DNA of 64,000 nt, taken from the NCBI RefSeq assembly GCF_030253575.1, contig NC_080562.1, positions 31,885,852 through 31,949,851 of the forward strand, given 5' to 3'. This DNA comes from Rhododendron vialii. Lineage: Eukaryota; Streptophyta; Magnoliopsida; Ericales; Ericaceae. Below, piece after piece: positions 8,558-20,045 of this stretch (its first letter is position 1; every line of letters starts with the position of its first letter). The position numbers and the translations under genes are program-made. The notes beneath the pieces are model-generated. The model was not told where the DNA came from. It saw only the letters and a program-made list of their open reading frames with translations, and ran no database searches.

Positions 8558-10477
8558 ATGAAAATAACATGGCAGTCTCGGAAACCAATTTCATCTCTGT
8601 CCACACCCGCTATGAAGTTCCCTTCACCAGAAAAGCTCCACCTATTACTTCAACTCTGCAGCAAGTCAAAAGCACTAGACCAAGGACGACAGACCCATCA
8701 ACGCCTCATTCTCCAAGGGCTAGACCAAGATCCCTTCATGGCCACAAAACTAGTCCAATTGTACGCGGACTGTGGGGACTCGAAATCAGCCCACCTCCTG
8801 TTCGACAAAATGTCGCAACCGAATGTGTTCGCTTGGACTTCAATCCTGTCGGTTTATTCGCGGCGTGGAATGTCGGGTGAGTGCATTGGGTTTTACTGCG
8901 AGATGAAGTTGAAGGGTGTGGTTCCTGATAGGTATGTGTTTCCTAAGGTATTACGGGCGTGTGCACAGTCTGGGAATTTCAAAGTGGGGATTCAAGTACA
9001 CAAAGATGTTGTTACTTGTGGAGATGAATTGAATGTCCAAGTTTGCAATTCGTTGATCGATATGTATTCGAAATGCGGGGATACTGAGGGTGCCAGACGG
9101 GTTTTTAGCGAAATGGCCGAAAGAGATTTGTTGTCGTGGAATTCAATGATTTCGGGGTATGTGTGTAATGGGTTTCTTGAATCAGCTTTGGATTTGTTGG
9201 GTTCTATGAGGTTGGAAGGTTTTGAGCCTGATTTAGTCACTTGGAACATGGCAATGGACGTTTATTGCAGAATGGGGCAATGTGACGAGGCTTGGAAGAT
9301 TTTTGAACAGATTGAAGAGCCTAATATCATCTCTTGGACCACATTGATATCCGGTTATTCAAGGATCGGGAAGCATGAAGTAACATTAGAGATCTTTAGG
9401 GATATGGTTAGGAAAGGTGAAGGTTTCCCTGATTTGGATTGTATTTCCAGTATCATCGTTTCTTGCCGACATCTAGGTGCTTTAAAATGTGGGCGAGAAA
9501 TTCATGGCTATGGCATTAAAATGGAAACTGAGTGTGCATTTTACAAATCAGCTGGACCTGCATTGTTGACGATGTACGCTAGATGTAGGAAAGTACGCGA
9601 TGCAACAAATGTGTTCAACTTGATGGACAACTCTGATGTTGTCACCTGGAACGCCATGATTCTTACTTGTGCTGATCTTGGAACGAATAAATCAGCACTT
9701 GACTGTTTCAGAAAAATGCAAAGCATGGGTATAAAAAATGACCAGACCACGATTTCCACTGTTTTGCCAGTGTGTGATCTTGAATTTGGGACACAACTAC
9801 ATGCGTACATTAGTAAAAACGGTTTCAGTAACAGCCTTCCTGTTTGTAACGCACTGATCCATATGTATTCTAAAGGCGGATGCATCAAAACTGCATATTC
9901 TGTGTTTTCTGAAATGGTGAGTAGAGATTTAGTATCTTGGAACACAATGATTGGAGGATTTGGAATGCATGGGTTTGGTCAAGCCACCGTTCAACTTCTT
10001 ATAGAGATGAATAAAACCGGCATTTGCCCAAACTCTGCGACTTTTACTTCAGCGCTATCGGCTTGTAGTCATTCGGGCCTTGTGGATAAGGGGCTTGAAG
10101 TCTTCCACAGAATGAAGAAAGAATTTGGCTGCGACCCAAAAATGGAACATTTTTCGTGTATTGTTGATTTATTAGCACGTGCTGGCCGTCTTGAGGATGC
10201 TGTTGGTTTCATAGCGAAAATGCCCCTAGAGCCTGATAAGTCTATTTGGGGAGCTGTTCTTTCTGCTTCTCAAGCCCAACAAGATATTAATTTTGCAATG
10301 CTAGCTTCAGTACATTTAGTCCATCTTGAACCTGAATATGCTGGACATTATGTGACATTGGCGAATATATATGCTACGGCAGGAAGATGGGAGGACGCTG
10401 TACGAGTGAGAAAGCTAATGGAGGGTAGAGGATTGGTCAAAACTACAGGAAACAGTTGGATTGATGGTGGAAAATGA
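8558..10477 (+). CDS. PLS-class pentatricopeptide repeat protein, E-type
   Basis: Intronless 639-codon ORF. PPR proteins bind organellar RNA, one repeat per base, and act in editing, splicing or stability in mitochondria or plastids. The first PPR-like segment is LLLQLCSKSKALDQGRQTHQ. Repeats then alternate P, L and S types to about the last 90 residues (for example NSLIDMYSKCGDTEGARRVF and NALIHMYSKGGCIKTAYSVF). The C-terminal part, IWGAVLSASQAQQDINFAML to the final SWIDGGK, is an E1-type motif. The protein stops where E2 would begin and has no E+ or DYW deaminase domain, so if it is an editing factor it would need a partner. The frame is open back to an ATG at 8303, but 8303-8557 encodes low-complexity sequence from a short tandem repeat. 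I therefore prefer ATG 8558; ATG 8612 is also possible. Confidence 0.9.
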   Translation: MKITWQSRKPISSLSTPAMKFPSPEKLHLLLQLCSKSKALDQGRQTHQRLILQGLDQDPFMATKLVQLYADCGDSKSAHLLFDKMSQPNVFAWTSILSVYSRRGMSGECIGFYCEMKLKGVVPDRYVFPKVLRACAQSGNFKVGIQVHKDVVTCGDELNVQVCNSLIDMYSKCGDTEGARRVFSEMAERDLLSWNSMISGYVCNGFLESALDLLGSMRLEGFEPDLVTWNMAMDVYCRMGQCDEAWKIFEQIEEPNIISWTTLISGYSRIGKHEVTLEIFRDMVRKGEGFPDLDCISSIIVSCRHLGALKCGREIHGYGIKMETECAFYKSAGPALLTMYARCRKVRDATNVFNLMDNSDVVTWNAMILTCADLGTNKSALDCFRKMQSMGIKNDQTTISTVLPVCDLEFGTQLHAYISKNGFSNSLPVCNALIHMYSKGGCIKTAYSVFSEMVSRDLVSWNTMIGGFGMHGFGQATVQLLIEMNKTGICPNSATFTSALSACSHSGLVDKGLEVFHRMKKEFGCDPKMEHFSCIVDLLARAGRLEDAVGFIAKMPLEPDKSIWGAVLSASQAQQDINFAMLASVHLVHLEPEYAGHYVTLANIYATAGRWEDAVRVRKLMEGRGLVKTTGNSWIDGGK

Positions 10478-11786
10478 GAAATTGAAGATTAAATTAACTT
10501 CCAAAGTTTATGAGGTGACGCTGTCAATTCGTTTTTTCTTGTGAACTGTAGCACGTGAAACAACAATTTTTGAAATGAGCAAGGTGGAGAAAATGAATTA
10601 TTTCAAAAGGCCATTCAGTAATGCTTCAAATAAGTTTGTCTAACCAACTTTACTAGGGATATTTGATATCTCTGGTTATACAAGTATGAAACTCTGGTTC
10701 AGTTTACACCCATATTAAGATCGAATACAAATCTTAAAGCAGAAATATTTTGAATCAATTTAAGCAATTCTTGTGTACATATAAATTCCCACTAATGCCT
10801 TTTGATAAAAACAAAATGCACCTGGTCGTTCCATTCCTTTGTCTTCCTTGTATGCAAATAAATGCTTCTTACTGTGACACTTTCCTTCCTCTACAGTTTG
10901 CACAGTGTATGGCCTGTATATTGATGGCAAACTCATTAGGAATATGTAGCGGTCCAACAAAGCAACTAAGGAGATGCAAGTTTTGAAGTGACATATTTTG
11001 AAGGTGAATCTCGACTTTGAAAATCTTGGACTAGTTTTTGAAGGTAGCACTGAGTAACAATATATACTTTGATGTTAAGCGTCACAAGTTCAAGCACATT
11101 GGTTCATGCAACTCAAATGCATCGGTAGGACAGATTGACCACCCAACGAGGATAAATAGTTGCCTGTAGGCAGAGGACTGCAACCACTGCTTGGATTCGA
11201 TGGGTATGAACTTGGAGACTTTGCTTGATCTTGAGGAGAAGAGTTGCCACCGTATCCACAACGAAACTATGAGCAGGTAATATGAAATATTTGAGGTGTT
11301 ACTGTCTTTTTGTTCCTTGTGTGACTATGAATGTGTTACAGATGAAGGAAATACTTTGGATGTAGTTGTGGTATTGGTAAAGAAAAAAATATTGATTGGT
11401 TAACAAGGTAAAGCGGGGGCACGGAAGATACCCGCAAGTTGGGATGGGGGAAAACCCCCTACAGCGGGGCGGGGATGGGTTTTGGAACCCGCACAAGATA
11501 CCGTGTACCCATCCCTATTTATGCCGAACCAAGGAACAGTGGCTTTGCAATCCTTTCAAACTGCACAAAACCTTCCCTCTCAACTGATTATCTACCATTT
11601 TCTAGGGTTTTGCAAGGACCTCATGATCTTCAGTGCGTGCTCAAGAAACAAGTAGAGACTCTCTGATCCTGTTCAATTGTTTTTTCATATATATACAATC
11701 GTCCAGTGGTTGAAGAACATCACTTGATTCCATATGAAACTTGAAGGGAAACTCGATATTCTATCACTAGTTCACAAATTTCAAAC
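10478..11786. other. Intergenic DNA between the PPR gene and the UBP pseudogene
   Basis: No gene is recognised. The stretch 11400-11520 is a GC-rich piece (GCGGGGCGGGGATGGG, GGAACCCGCAC) typical of internal parts of hAT-derived repeats, without visible ends. 11041-11290 is non-repetitive with no supported ORF. Confidence 0.4.
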
Positions 11787-12366
11787 ATGGGTTTCGAACT
11801 TTGCCTCAAGTGAAGTGGGTTTCAGCTTATGGGTTTCATATATCATTGTCTGGTCTACCGGCTGTTGCTGGCTTTATCTTGGCCCTAAGAGATGGTAAAA
11901 TAAGAAAATTTAATTGCTTACCTTGGTCATTGGATAGTGGTGGTTCTTTGAAGAAGTGGGTCGTACCTGGATTGCTAAATCTTGGCAATAATTGTTTTCT
12001 AAATGTAAGTTTACGGGTATAACCAATTTACCCAACTGCATTTCAGTTATCTGAATCATATGTCAGTAGTTTCAGTGAACTCTATTGAATTCGAAGTTCT
12101 GTTGTTGTATATATATGTTGCATAACAAGATTGTGCAACTGGGGATCTATTATTTGACTCATTTGTGGTAGTTTTCAGTGTGTTATACTGAATTGAACTT
12201 CTGCTTGTTGTATGCCTATGTCAGGCTCTGGCTAGTTGCCCTTGCTTTCTAAGTTTTCTTCAAACCACAGTAGAGGAATGTGAATCTCTGCTGGGAGTGG
12301 AATGAGCTGATAGCTTGCCTCTTACAGTTGCCTTGGGTTCTATGATGGAAGTTAGTGTAAAAGTGG

Positions 12367-12617
12367 GCGTTTGGTAACCTTTTTGTTTTCAGTTTTTGGT
12401 TTTTGTTTTTACTTTTTTGAAAACTAATGAAGAAAACTTGTTTGGTAACAAGTTTCTACTTTTTTGTTTTTCATAAACTTTTTTAGAGTTTTTGTAAACT
12501 GTGGAATCTACAAAAAGGTGTCTTTCCCAGTTTTTTTTTTTAGAAATACAAATATTACCAAACCTGTTTCTACTTCTAGTTTCTTAAAAACAAAAAACTG
12601 AAAAGGTTACCAAAAGC
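12367..12617. mobile_element. MITE in the UBP pseudogene
   Basis: Inverted ends: GCGTTTGGTAACCTTTTTG on the left and the complement of GCTTTTGGTAACCTTTTC on the right. The interior is T/A-rich with runs of TTTTTG. It lies just after exon-like piece 2. No coding capacity. Confidence 0.55.
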
Positions 12618-12994
12618 ATTAACTTTTTTTTTAAAAAAAAAAAATTTGGAATTAGGCCGTCATCACTGATGTTTGAAACTTGTTTACCTTTATTTTGACA
12701 TCTTTGTTTCCCTGACTTCATCCCGGCCTCATCCTCATTGGATTGGTGTTTACTTCTATCCATTTTGCTCAATTTCTTGAGTTCTCCTTCTTACTATGAG
12801 AGCTAGTCTCATGGCCCATCAAACACGTTGCACCAAGGTATTAATTAAATTGAGAAATAAGGAATTAACTTTAGGTGAGATTCATGAGAAGTAAAAGAGT
12901 TGAAGAAAGACAGGGAGAAGAGGCAAAGAGCTTAGGTCACAAAAAATAGTCCGTCACCTTAGTCATGCTATACGTTATATTGGTGATTATATAT

Positions 12995-13170
12995 AGTACT
13001 ACCTACGTTCTATATTCTTAGCCCTTTTCCACTACTGACAAGATTTTTATTTTATTCTTGATTGGTGGAGAAGTTCTTGATTCTTTTCCTGACAAAAATA
13101 CATTATTTAGTTATCCATTAAAGGGCACGACTACAGGAAGAAGACCATGAATACAAGACTAACGGAGTAT
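12995..13170. mobile_element. Possible degraded Stowaway-type MITE
   Basis: TACTACCTACGTTCTATATTC at about 12999 faces ACTAACGGAGTATG near 13160. The outermost bases resemble the CTCCCTCCGTTC / GGAGTA ends of Stowaway elements but are heavily mutated. Confidence 0.3.
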
Positions 13171-14351
13171 GTGTTAGTGTTGCTGGATAGAAAGGATGTT
13201 TTAGTATTGCCCTTGCTGCTTCATGCATCTGAGAATTTTGTTCTGGGGCCTATCTTTTTGCCCAGTATTGGCCTTTGAACTGGGTTCGAACCCTATATTA
13301 ACCGGGAGTGTCAGGTTGTACTGCTTGGTGTTGCTTAGAGGGTTACGCTATGCTACTTCTGGTTCAACATTTTACCCGTGAAAACAAGATTTGTCCTCTT
13401 TAGTCGAAGAAGTTTCAAGTTGTTATGTTCCTATACATATGTCTCTGGCGGACCTGACTACCATTCCTGATTGTAGGATTCTTGCTCCAAGGAGGATGGT
13501 GGACCAAAGTGAGCAGGAAAGGTGGTGAAAAAATTTCCTTGGGCCCTTTGATGGGATTATTGGAAGCAATTTAACTTGTGAAAGCTGTTCGTCTCAGGTT
13601 GAATGGCTCTCGTAAGATGATTTTTCTTCTTCTGTAAATCGATGATTTGAGTTACTACTCTTCAAGCCTGCACTTTAGCATATGTACAACACTACAACTA
13701 GTGTCTATTGCATTTGAAAGTCACGTCTGATACTGGTGGCTAAAATTTGCATCATCTGTCTAAAATTGGATCATTTTACTTTGGAAGAACTGGTATAGAA
13801 ATATTACCACGATTTGTGGTTCCTAAATAAATCTTATTAGTTGTTTTGGATGTTTAACTCTTAAGGTCTACAACCTCGTTATTTTTGATACGTTTACTGA
13901 CGAAAGGTCTCCTTTGGGCATTTTCACCACACATGGTATTCTTGCAATTTTTTCGTGCCATTTATTCTCTGTAATGATGTGAATACAAATAGGAGTAGTT
14001 TATTGATCATCTGACCTAATTTATCTTTCAGATCTCTATGGATTTTCAACTTTTTCGTAGGTTGCACCTTTCACCGGTGCTTTGTGGCGGTGCTAACGTT
14101 AGTGGAAGTATATTTGGGGTTCCTGTTATATTTGGTTAAACCTCGGTTCTTTGCACCTCAACTTTATTTTCTGATAACAAGTAGGCTACCTTTTCCCTCA
14201 GTTTTTGCATGTACTCTAGATGCCTGGATGTTCTCTAGAGGATTGCTTGAGGAAATTCTTTTTGGCAGAACGACTTCAGAATTACTCTTGCTGTCAGTGT
14301 TGGCATGGTGCTGCTGCAATAACGTACTTATCTTATATGGACGAAAATGAG

Positions 14352-15370
14352 GTATTCTTCTCTTTCAAAATGTTTTACTTCCTAGTCTTTAGTTGGTTAA
14401 ATTGAGTTCTTCACCAAAACAATCACCCTCTCTGAAGCTATTTCTCATATGTGGGGCAAAGTCAACAACCACCCATTTGCACTCAACAGGAGAATTCTCC
14501 ACCTCCTGATCCGAACACTGAATGACGAGAGAGTTTGTGAGGTTCCTGCGATAAACCTCCATTGTTTCTGATCGTGAATGAAATCTCCGTGGAATGGGCA
14601 AAAGTAAGCATTTATATGAAACTTTATACTGGAGACCTTAATTGTGAGAATTCCCCATGGAAGTTTCCCCTACGCTGTGTTGAATCAGAATTTATGGAAG
14701 AAACTTATGCAAAAAAACTAAAGTGCAGGCGACAACCTATTCAAACAAATCCTATCCTTTGTTTTTTTGGATAATCAGCGTCCGGTTAATTTACGCGCAC
14801 TTCAACTGTTCCTTAAGACCGTAATAATAAACCCACTTGCACTAACGAATATCTTTCTTTCCTCTTTTAAGATGGACATGTATCATGCTAATCAGGTCAT
14901 GTCTTTATAATCTCCTTTGTCGTATTGTTCAGGTATCAAATAATTTTTATTTTTATTTTTAACTGTGTCCGGTCAAGTTCACGAGCACATCAGACTTATT
15001 CTGATAAATCAATCTCACCGGCAAAAATAGCTTAGAATCATCAATTGCACTCCGGGAATCAAATCAGTTTAAGTCTATGCAGGAGAAAGGGGAGCGATGA
15101 AGGATCTAAATTAACAGATGCAAATCCAACGAGTCATGAAAATTGAAACTTTCCATTTCTTTTTTTTTTTGGTCAAGCGGAAAATCGAAACTTTCCATTT
15201 CAACTGTACAGGTAATTTACATTCACGGACTCATCTTCCCGCACCAGATCCTCCCAACCCGACTGGACTCACCGACACCCTCACCGAGTCAACTCATCCC
15301 TATCTTTTTTTCACAAGCGAGGTCCAGTACATCAACTCATTTATGGGTGTGTTTGAGTACCCTTACATAC
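14352..15370. other. Intergenic DNA before the first WIP gene
   Basis: No gene recognised. The last UBP exons should fall here if retained, but I see no match. Short ORFs at 14389-14774 on both strands show no known motif. Confidence 0.4.
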
Positions 15371-15646
15371 TCAGCTGGGCCCCCAGCAGCTCAAGTACAT
15401 GACTTGCCGGAGCGAATCGTCGGCCTGGTTCCGTCTCTCCTCCCCGCGGACGAATCCACCTAGGTCGGATCCGTTCGCGCAGGAGAGCGGCCGGAGATCC
15501 GCCGGACTCCCGGCGGCGGCGGAGGAGACCCGCGGCTTGCTGTGGTGGAACGATCTGATGGCTGACTTCAGTTTGCAACCCTGATCGGCGTGGCCGTTCA
15601 CGACGGCCACGGTAGCCGCCATCCAAGCCCGGCTCAGGTGACTCAT
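15371..15646 (-). CDS. Wound-induced (WIP, DUF3774) small protein, divergent member
   Basis: Single-exon 91-aa protein. It keeps the family's two ends: SRAWMAAT near the start and SLRQVMYLSCWGPS at the C-terminus. It lacks the central DQGFCRWNYT block of the other four copies (here DQGCKLKSAIRSFHH). The middle is Ala/Ser/Arg-rich and the gene is GC-rich compared with its surroundings. Family knowledge: plant-specific small proteins induced by wounding and low oxygen, molecular role unsettled. A TATA box lies 78 bp upstream of the ATG. It is outside the duplicated segments and is probably an older paralogue. The start is supported by the match of MS..SRAW to the other members. Confidence 0.8.
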   Translation of the reverse strand: MSHLSRAWMAATVAVVNGHADQGCKLKSAIRSFHHSKPRVSSAAAGSPADLRPLSCANGSDLGGFVRGEERRNQADDSLRQVMYLSCWGPS

Positions 15647-15723
15647 ATTGTATACTTCGTTAATGTTTTTAATTTATCTTTGCTTTAGTGAGCTCTCTGA
15701 TGAACCGGAGATTGTAGAGGGGG

Positions 15724-15731
15724 TATATATA
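15724..15731 (-). promoter_or_regulatory. TATA box of the first WIP gene
   Basis: TATATATA in a minus-strand orientation, 78 bp before the ATG at 15646, followed by a CT-rich leader (CCTCTCTC complement). Confidence 0.5.
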
Positions 15732-15739
15732 GAGAGAGG

Positions 15740-18149
15740 AGAGAGGAAAAGTATTGGGCAAAAAAAAAGTGGAAAAGGAATGAGTTACTATCCAATGCTT
15801 CCGGAGCATCTTTACGTGATGTTCTGAACCTTCTATCAACACGGATCCTGGTGAATGTACGGTGGTGGATAGTTCTGGAACACCGGAGAAAGGTGTTTTG
15901 GAAGTAGTTAATAATATTTGAGAGGGGCAGGTGGAATGCTTATCCGAACGGAGACATCAATGACTCATCCCGATGGGAACATGGTTAGCCAATAGGCTTG
16001 TCCTTCGCTCCCCTGTGATTGGTTCAGATCCGCAAGTGGGTGGGCCCATTTCAAATTTTTTTAATGGTTAATTGACTTTTATGCCTCCCAATTTTAGTAG
16101 TATTACTACTAGTAGTATTTATTTAGAGATTATTAATGTAGGAAAAATGTATACAAGCGTGTGAAACCGTATTGAAATTTATAAATAGTGCGTTGAAATT
16201 TGCATTTTTTTTTCATTTTATTTAGCTTACTGATGGTGGGTTCTTGTAAACTTAACTTATTTTTTTGTTTTTGTGTGTTTTACTCGTTTTTTCTAAATTT
16301 TTGTTAGGTTTGCATGATATTTTTTTGGATTAATCGTACTTCTCGACGAGAGCAGTTTAAAAAGTATAAAATTATGATCAAAAGCAAAAAGAAAAGTTCA
16401 TTAAAGACGAAAAAAGTATCAAACTATCTTATTTGTCTAAAGTGTCGTCTTATTGAATTTTTTCAACATCTGTCCATATTTTTTTTATAATTTTTTAATT
16501 CGTCTCGTCGAGACGAACGAAAAAATAACAACGAAAAGCTAAATAAAAAGTTACGAAAAGTAAAAATTACCAAAATAAGTTTTAAACTTATAAATTTACA
16601 AAAACGCAGCCTGACTACGTCTGCCCCTTGAATTGTCAATAGAATGACCAGCTTCTTAAATAGTTCCCTTACTTACCGGACTATTGTATAATTTGATCTT
16701 TTGTCAATTCTACGTCACAATTATTAAATTTAGATTCGAGAACTCTAAATATTTTGACTTAATTGTAAATTAAATTTTCATTTGACTTGATTGAGTCTTT
16801 AGCATACAGATTAAAGATTAGAGATGAACACAAGTTCTTGTGAGTGTGAGTTATACACTCCCTTTATCCCATATTGCTTGTCATGTGTAAGAAATTCAAT
16901 TTTTTAAGAAAACATACAGATTAATGCAGGTCTCCTTAGAAAGTTGGTTCCCAACGTTATCTCTTATTCCCGTTATTGAATAATTTGAATGCAGGTCTCC
17001 CAGTGAGTGATAATTTGTGTATAAATTACACATTTTTGGTTTGACGTTTTAAAGAGAGAAAACATTTCGAGACATTCCAAAATACTCGTAGAATGGTGAC
17101 CAGAAACATGAGATGGAATAGGTGCGATTATTATTGGAACTTCTTTATCAGTGTTTTACCTACTCCAATAATTCAGGGGAACCATATCCTTTTCTTTGCG
17201 TGGGGCCCCCTGTGTACAAATGTCAAATGGACACAGAAACGCGTTGGATGGGCATGGATTCCATCCAGCCAGTAGCTTTCCATCTTTATTCCCTTTAGTT
17301 TTCTCGTGGGCCCATCACTTATTATTATTACTATGGGTATGGGTCCCACCACCCAGTTTTAACTCCACCTTCGGACAGGTTTCCTAACGAAAAGGGGAAA
17401 AAAAGATTACAGAAAATGGGAAATGATTTTTGCCACTTTTACTTTTTTATAAAATGCACTTTAATATTTATCTAATATACTCAAGGAATATAATTCTGTG
17501 TAGTTAAAACACTTAAATTCAACAGGCAAAGTGTGCCGAAATAAAATGAAAATAAAAAAACTGGTAAACCGTACGAATAAAAATGTTAAGTGCATAAGGT
17601 GTCGTTCCAGATAAACAGTAAAAGAAAGTTTAGGAAAATGAAGGTAATTTAAAGCTCAAAAATCAAGTGTTTACGCATATAATTTTTCTACCAATATGAA
17701 TTTTGTTTGATATATTTCATTAAGATATTTTAAACAATGCAAAAAATCAAAAAATTATTTTTTCATTTTCATAATATGTGAAATTTCATTCTTTTTGAAA
17801 AGAAATATTTAAAAAGAAAGCGGAACGGGTCCTAACTAATTTTCCTTCACAACATGAATACTAGGACTATTAAAGTTGCGGGGTAAGTGTAAGGGTCCTT
17901 TAATCAATCGGTCTTGCTATACGATAAGTACACTAGAAGACAATAAAAACATATATTTCTTTGTACTTTTTACACTATTTAATATACATTTATACATTTA
18001 TTATTGTCACTCTAATGAGCTGATTTTAGAATTTTCCTTAATCAAAAAACAAAGCATAAGAGTACGTTGTAGAAATTCTCGCAACATATCACAATAGTCT
18101 AACGATTGTAATGAAAAGGGCAGCATGATGGGTTAATAAGCAATAAATG
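15740..18149. other. AT-rich intergenic DNA
   Basis: No gene seen. It is long, A/T-rich, and includes a degenerate run around 16330-16520 with TCTCGACGAGAG and CGTCTCGTCGAGACGAACG words. No complete transposon is recognised. Confidence 0.5.
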
Positions 18150-18157
18150 GACACAGT

Positions 18158-18712
18158 TAGGGCTGCAAACGAGTCGAGCCGAGCCGAACTTTACGGTGTT
18201 CAAGCTTGTTTATTAAGTTTTTAATGAACACGAGCTCGAGCTCGAGCTCAGTGAAAACTTAATGAGTCGAGCTCGAGCCGAGCAGGCCTTGGCTTGACTT
18301 GAGCTCGAGCTTGTTCACGAGCCTTAACGAACCAACGAAAAATGTATATATATTATCGCATAGGCCTAATACAACCAAAAATATTTTAATTGTGAAAGTA
18401 TATATCTTTCATTTTTCTATGGAGCGAGGGTGTACTATGTGTGCTCTCGCTTCCCTTGGTTGACTAGAAAGTAAAAACGGAAAGAACAAATTATGAAAAT
18501 AACAATAAAAATCCTAAACTTAAATATATATACCCCGGCTCGCGAGCCGACTCGAGCCGAGCTTATCCTAGCTCGAGCTCGGCTTGTTTACAAAACGAGC
18601 TGAAAAAATCGGCTCAAGCTCGTTTGTTTAACTTCCGATCCGAGCTTGAACGAGCCACTAACGAGTCGAGTTGCGAGCCACTCGCGAGCCGCTTGGTTCA
18701 TTTACAGCCCTA
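18158..18712. mobile_element. hAT-type non-autonomous element
   Basis: Ends are TAGGGCTGCAAACGAGTCGAG and the complement of TAGGGCTGTAAATGAACC. An 8-bp target duplication with one mismatch, GACACAGT (18150-18157) and GACACAAT (18713-18720), fits hAT insertion. The subterminal regions are packed with GAGCTCGAGC / GAGCCGAGC words in both orientations. No transposase ORF. Confidence 0.8.
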
Positions 18713-18818
18713 GACACAATTAATATACAATTGTGGGAAGAGGGAAATGTCCAAGTACAGTGTATAGAATCATGACTTGATATGCTCTACTCCAGCCTCT
18801 TATCCATATTTACCTTTT

Positions 18819-18957
18819 GGGAATTGCTGGTACACATCCAGCCGTCCATTTTGAAACCTGAATAATGAACGGTTCAGATTAAATTCAATCTGTTGGAGTC
18901 AAAATGGACGGTCGGGTCGGCTGCCTCATGTAGTGCGGGCTGCACTACAGAATTTCC
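18819..18957. repeat. Small foldback repeat
   Basis: CCGTCCATTTTG at about 18843 pairs with CAAAATGGACGG at about 18900, and the outer bases also pair weakly (GGAATTGCTGGT / ACTACAGAATTTCC). The stem would be imperfect. Probably a MITE remnant. Confidence 0.4.
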
Positions 18958-18959
18958 AA

Positions 18960-20045
18960 ATTCGCATAACTCCATTCTACTTCTCATTGTTCCCTCATCA
19001 TTTAACATACCTTGGCCTATAGCACCAATTACGCTCAATAAAGCTTAGCTTCTAACATTTGTGTATTGAGAGTCTAGCAATATTATGCAATGATGCCATG
19101 CTGCCATGCATATGGACACAATTGTCTTGGCTTTTTGCAATGGTAATTTTTTAGGTTGAAAAAGGTTTGGCAAACATCTTCCTTTTCCATAAGGTCCTTG
19201 CTCTGACAATATCTGCATTTTTTTGTGTCTCATTGGAATTGAAGAAGATGTGTATACTTGAATGGCGCCCCATTGATACACCTAACTATTCCATCTTCTT
19301 GAAGTTCATAAAGGGATCGAACTATATCACAACTTGTACATTCTCTTTTATATTCTAGGATCATGCTTGAAATTCAGTGGTCCTTCAAAAATTCAAGAAA
19401 CACTAGAGAATGTTGAAATGAACCAATAATCTAAAAAAAATAAAAATTGCAAAACTAACGAAGGCAATTGTTTTAGGATAAATACAAAAAAAAAAAAATC
19501 CAAAAATGATAATTAAGCCAAACCACGCCTAAGTGAATGGGATAGTTGAGGCGGATTTTAAGACACAAAAAAGTAATAGTGGTATGAGATGGCGGAGGAA
19601 CCGAGGCAGCATAAGAGCGACAACAAGTTTAAAATGAAACATAAAAGTTGGACCCTCATCATGTCATTTCGCAAACAAAAATAAATCCACAAGTATAAAC
19701 TCTCTATCCATTTTTTTTGTTTCGATACAAATTTTTTTTATAATCGTCAAAAAGTAATTCCATAAAGCCCAAACAAGTCAATTATTTTGGCTTTGATATA
19801 AATTCACACAACTCTATTTTTTTAAATTTCATTGACAACTGAAAAATATAAAAAAATGGCAAAAAAAAAGAAAAGATTATGCCTAGTTGTTTTTAAGTTG
19901 ATTCATTCCAAAAAATGAAAGTGACAAGGTGTATTCATTCCAAATAATTCTGTGAAATTTATTTCCTTTGTCATCAGGGTATCTTTGTACTTCTCCCTCC
20001 CATTTTAACAGCATCCTCTGAAAAGTAACGGAGGCGGGGGTGTTC
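18960..20045. other. Intergenic DNA
   Basis: No gene recognised. Mostly A/T-rich with poly-A tracts (19430-19500, 19855-19875). Confidence 0.45.

Larger units (their letters stand above)
11787..14351 (+). pseudogene. UBP27: UBP27-like ubiquitin-specific protease pseudogene
   Basis: Exon-like pieces follow the order of Arabidopsis UBP27, a membrane-anchored deubiquitinase. Piece 1 (to 12004, donor GTAAGT) has a hydrophobic segment (HISLSGLPAVAGFILAL) and VPGLLNLGNNCFLNV, the catalytic Cys box. Piece 2 (12225-12350) reads ALASCPCFLSFLQTTVEEC, then an in-frame TGA, then ADSLPLTVALGS. Piece 3 (about 13475-13597) has a TGA before KNFLGPFDGIIGSNLTCESC. Pieces 4 and 5 (14032-14097 and about 14202-14351) give MDFQLFRRLHLSPVLCGG and SLEDCLRKFFLAERLQNY followed by a CQCWHGAA zinc-binding region. 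The His-box exon is not found, and the ATG at 11787 is out of frame with the Cys box. Clearly disabled. Confidence 0.7.

Noticed and set aside
13250-13350. A tRNA B-box-like GGTTCGAACCC suggesting a tRNA or SINE
   Set aside because: No matching A box at the right spacing, no cloverleaf and no poly(A) or T tail. A chance match is likely.
15363-15626. Overlapping ORFs in other frames of the first WIP gene
   Set aside because: GC-rich sequence keeps several frames open. Only the 15371-15646 frame has the SRAW and MYLSCWGP motifs.
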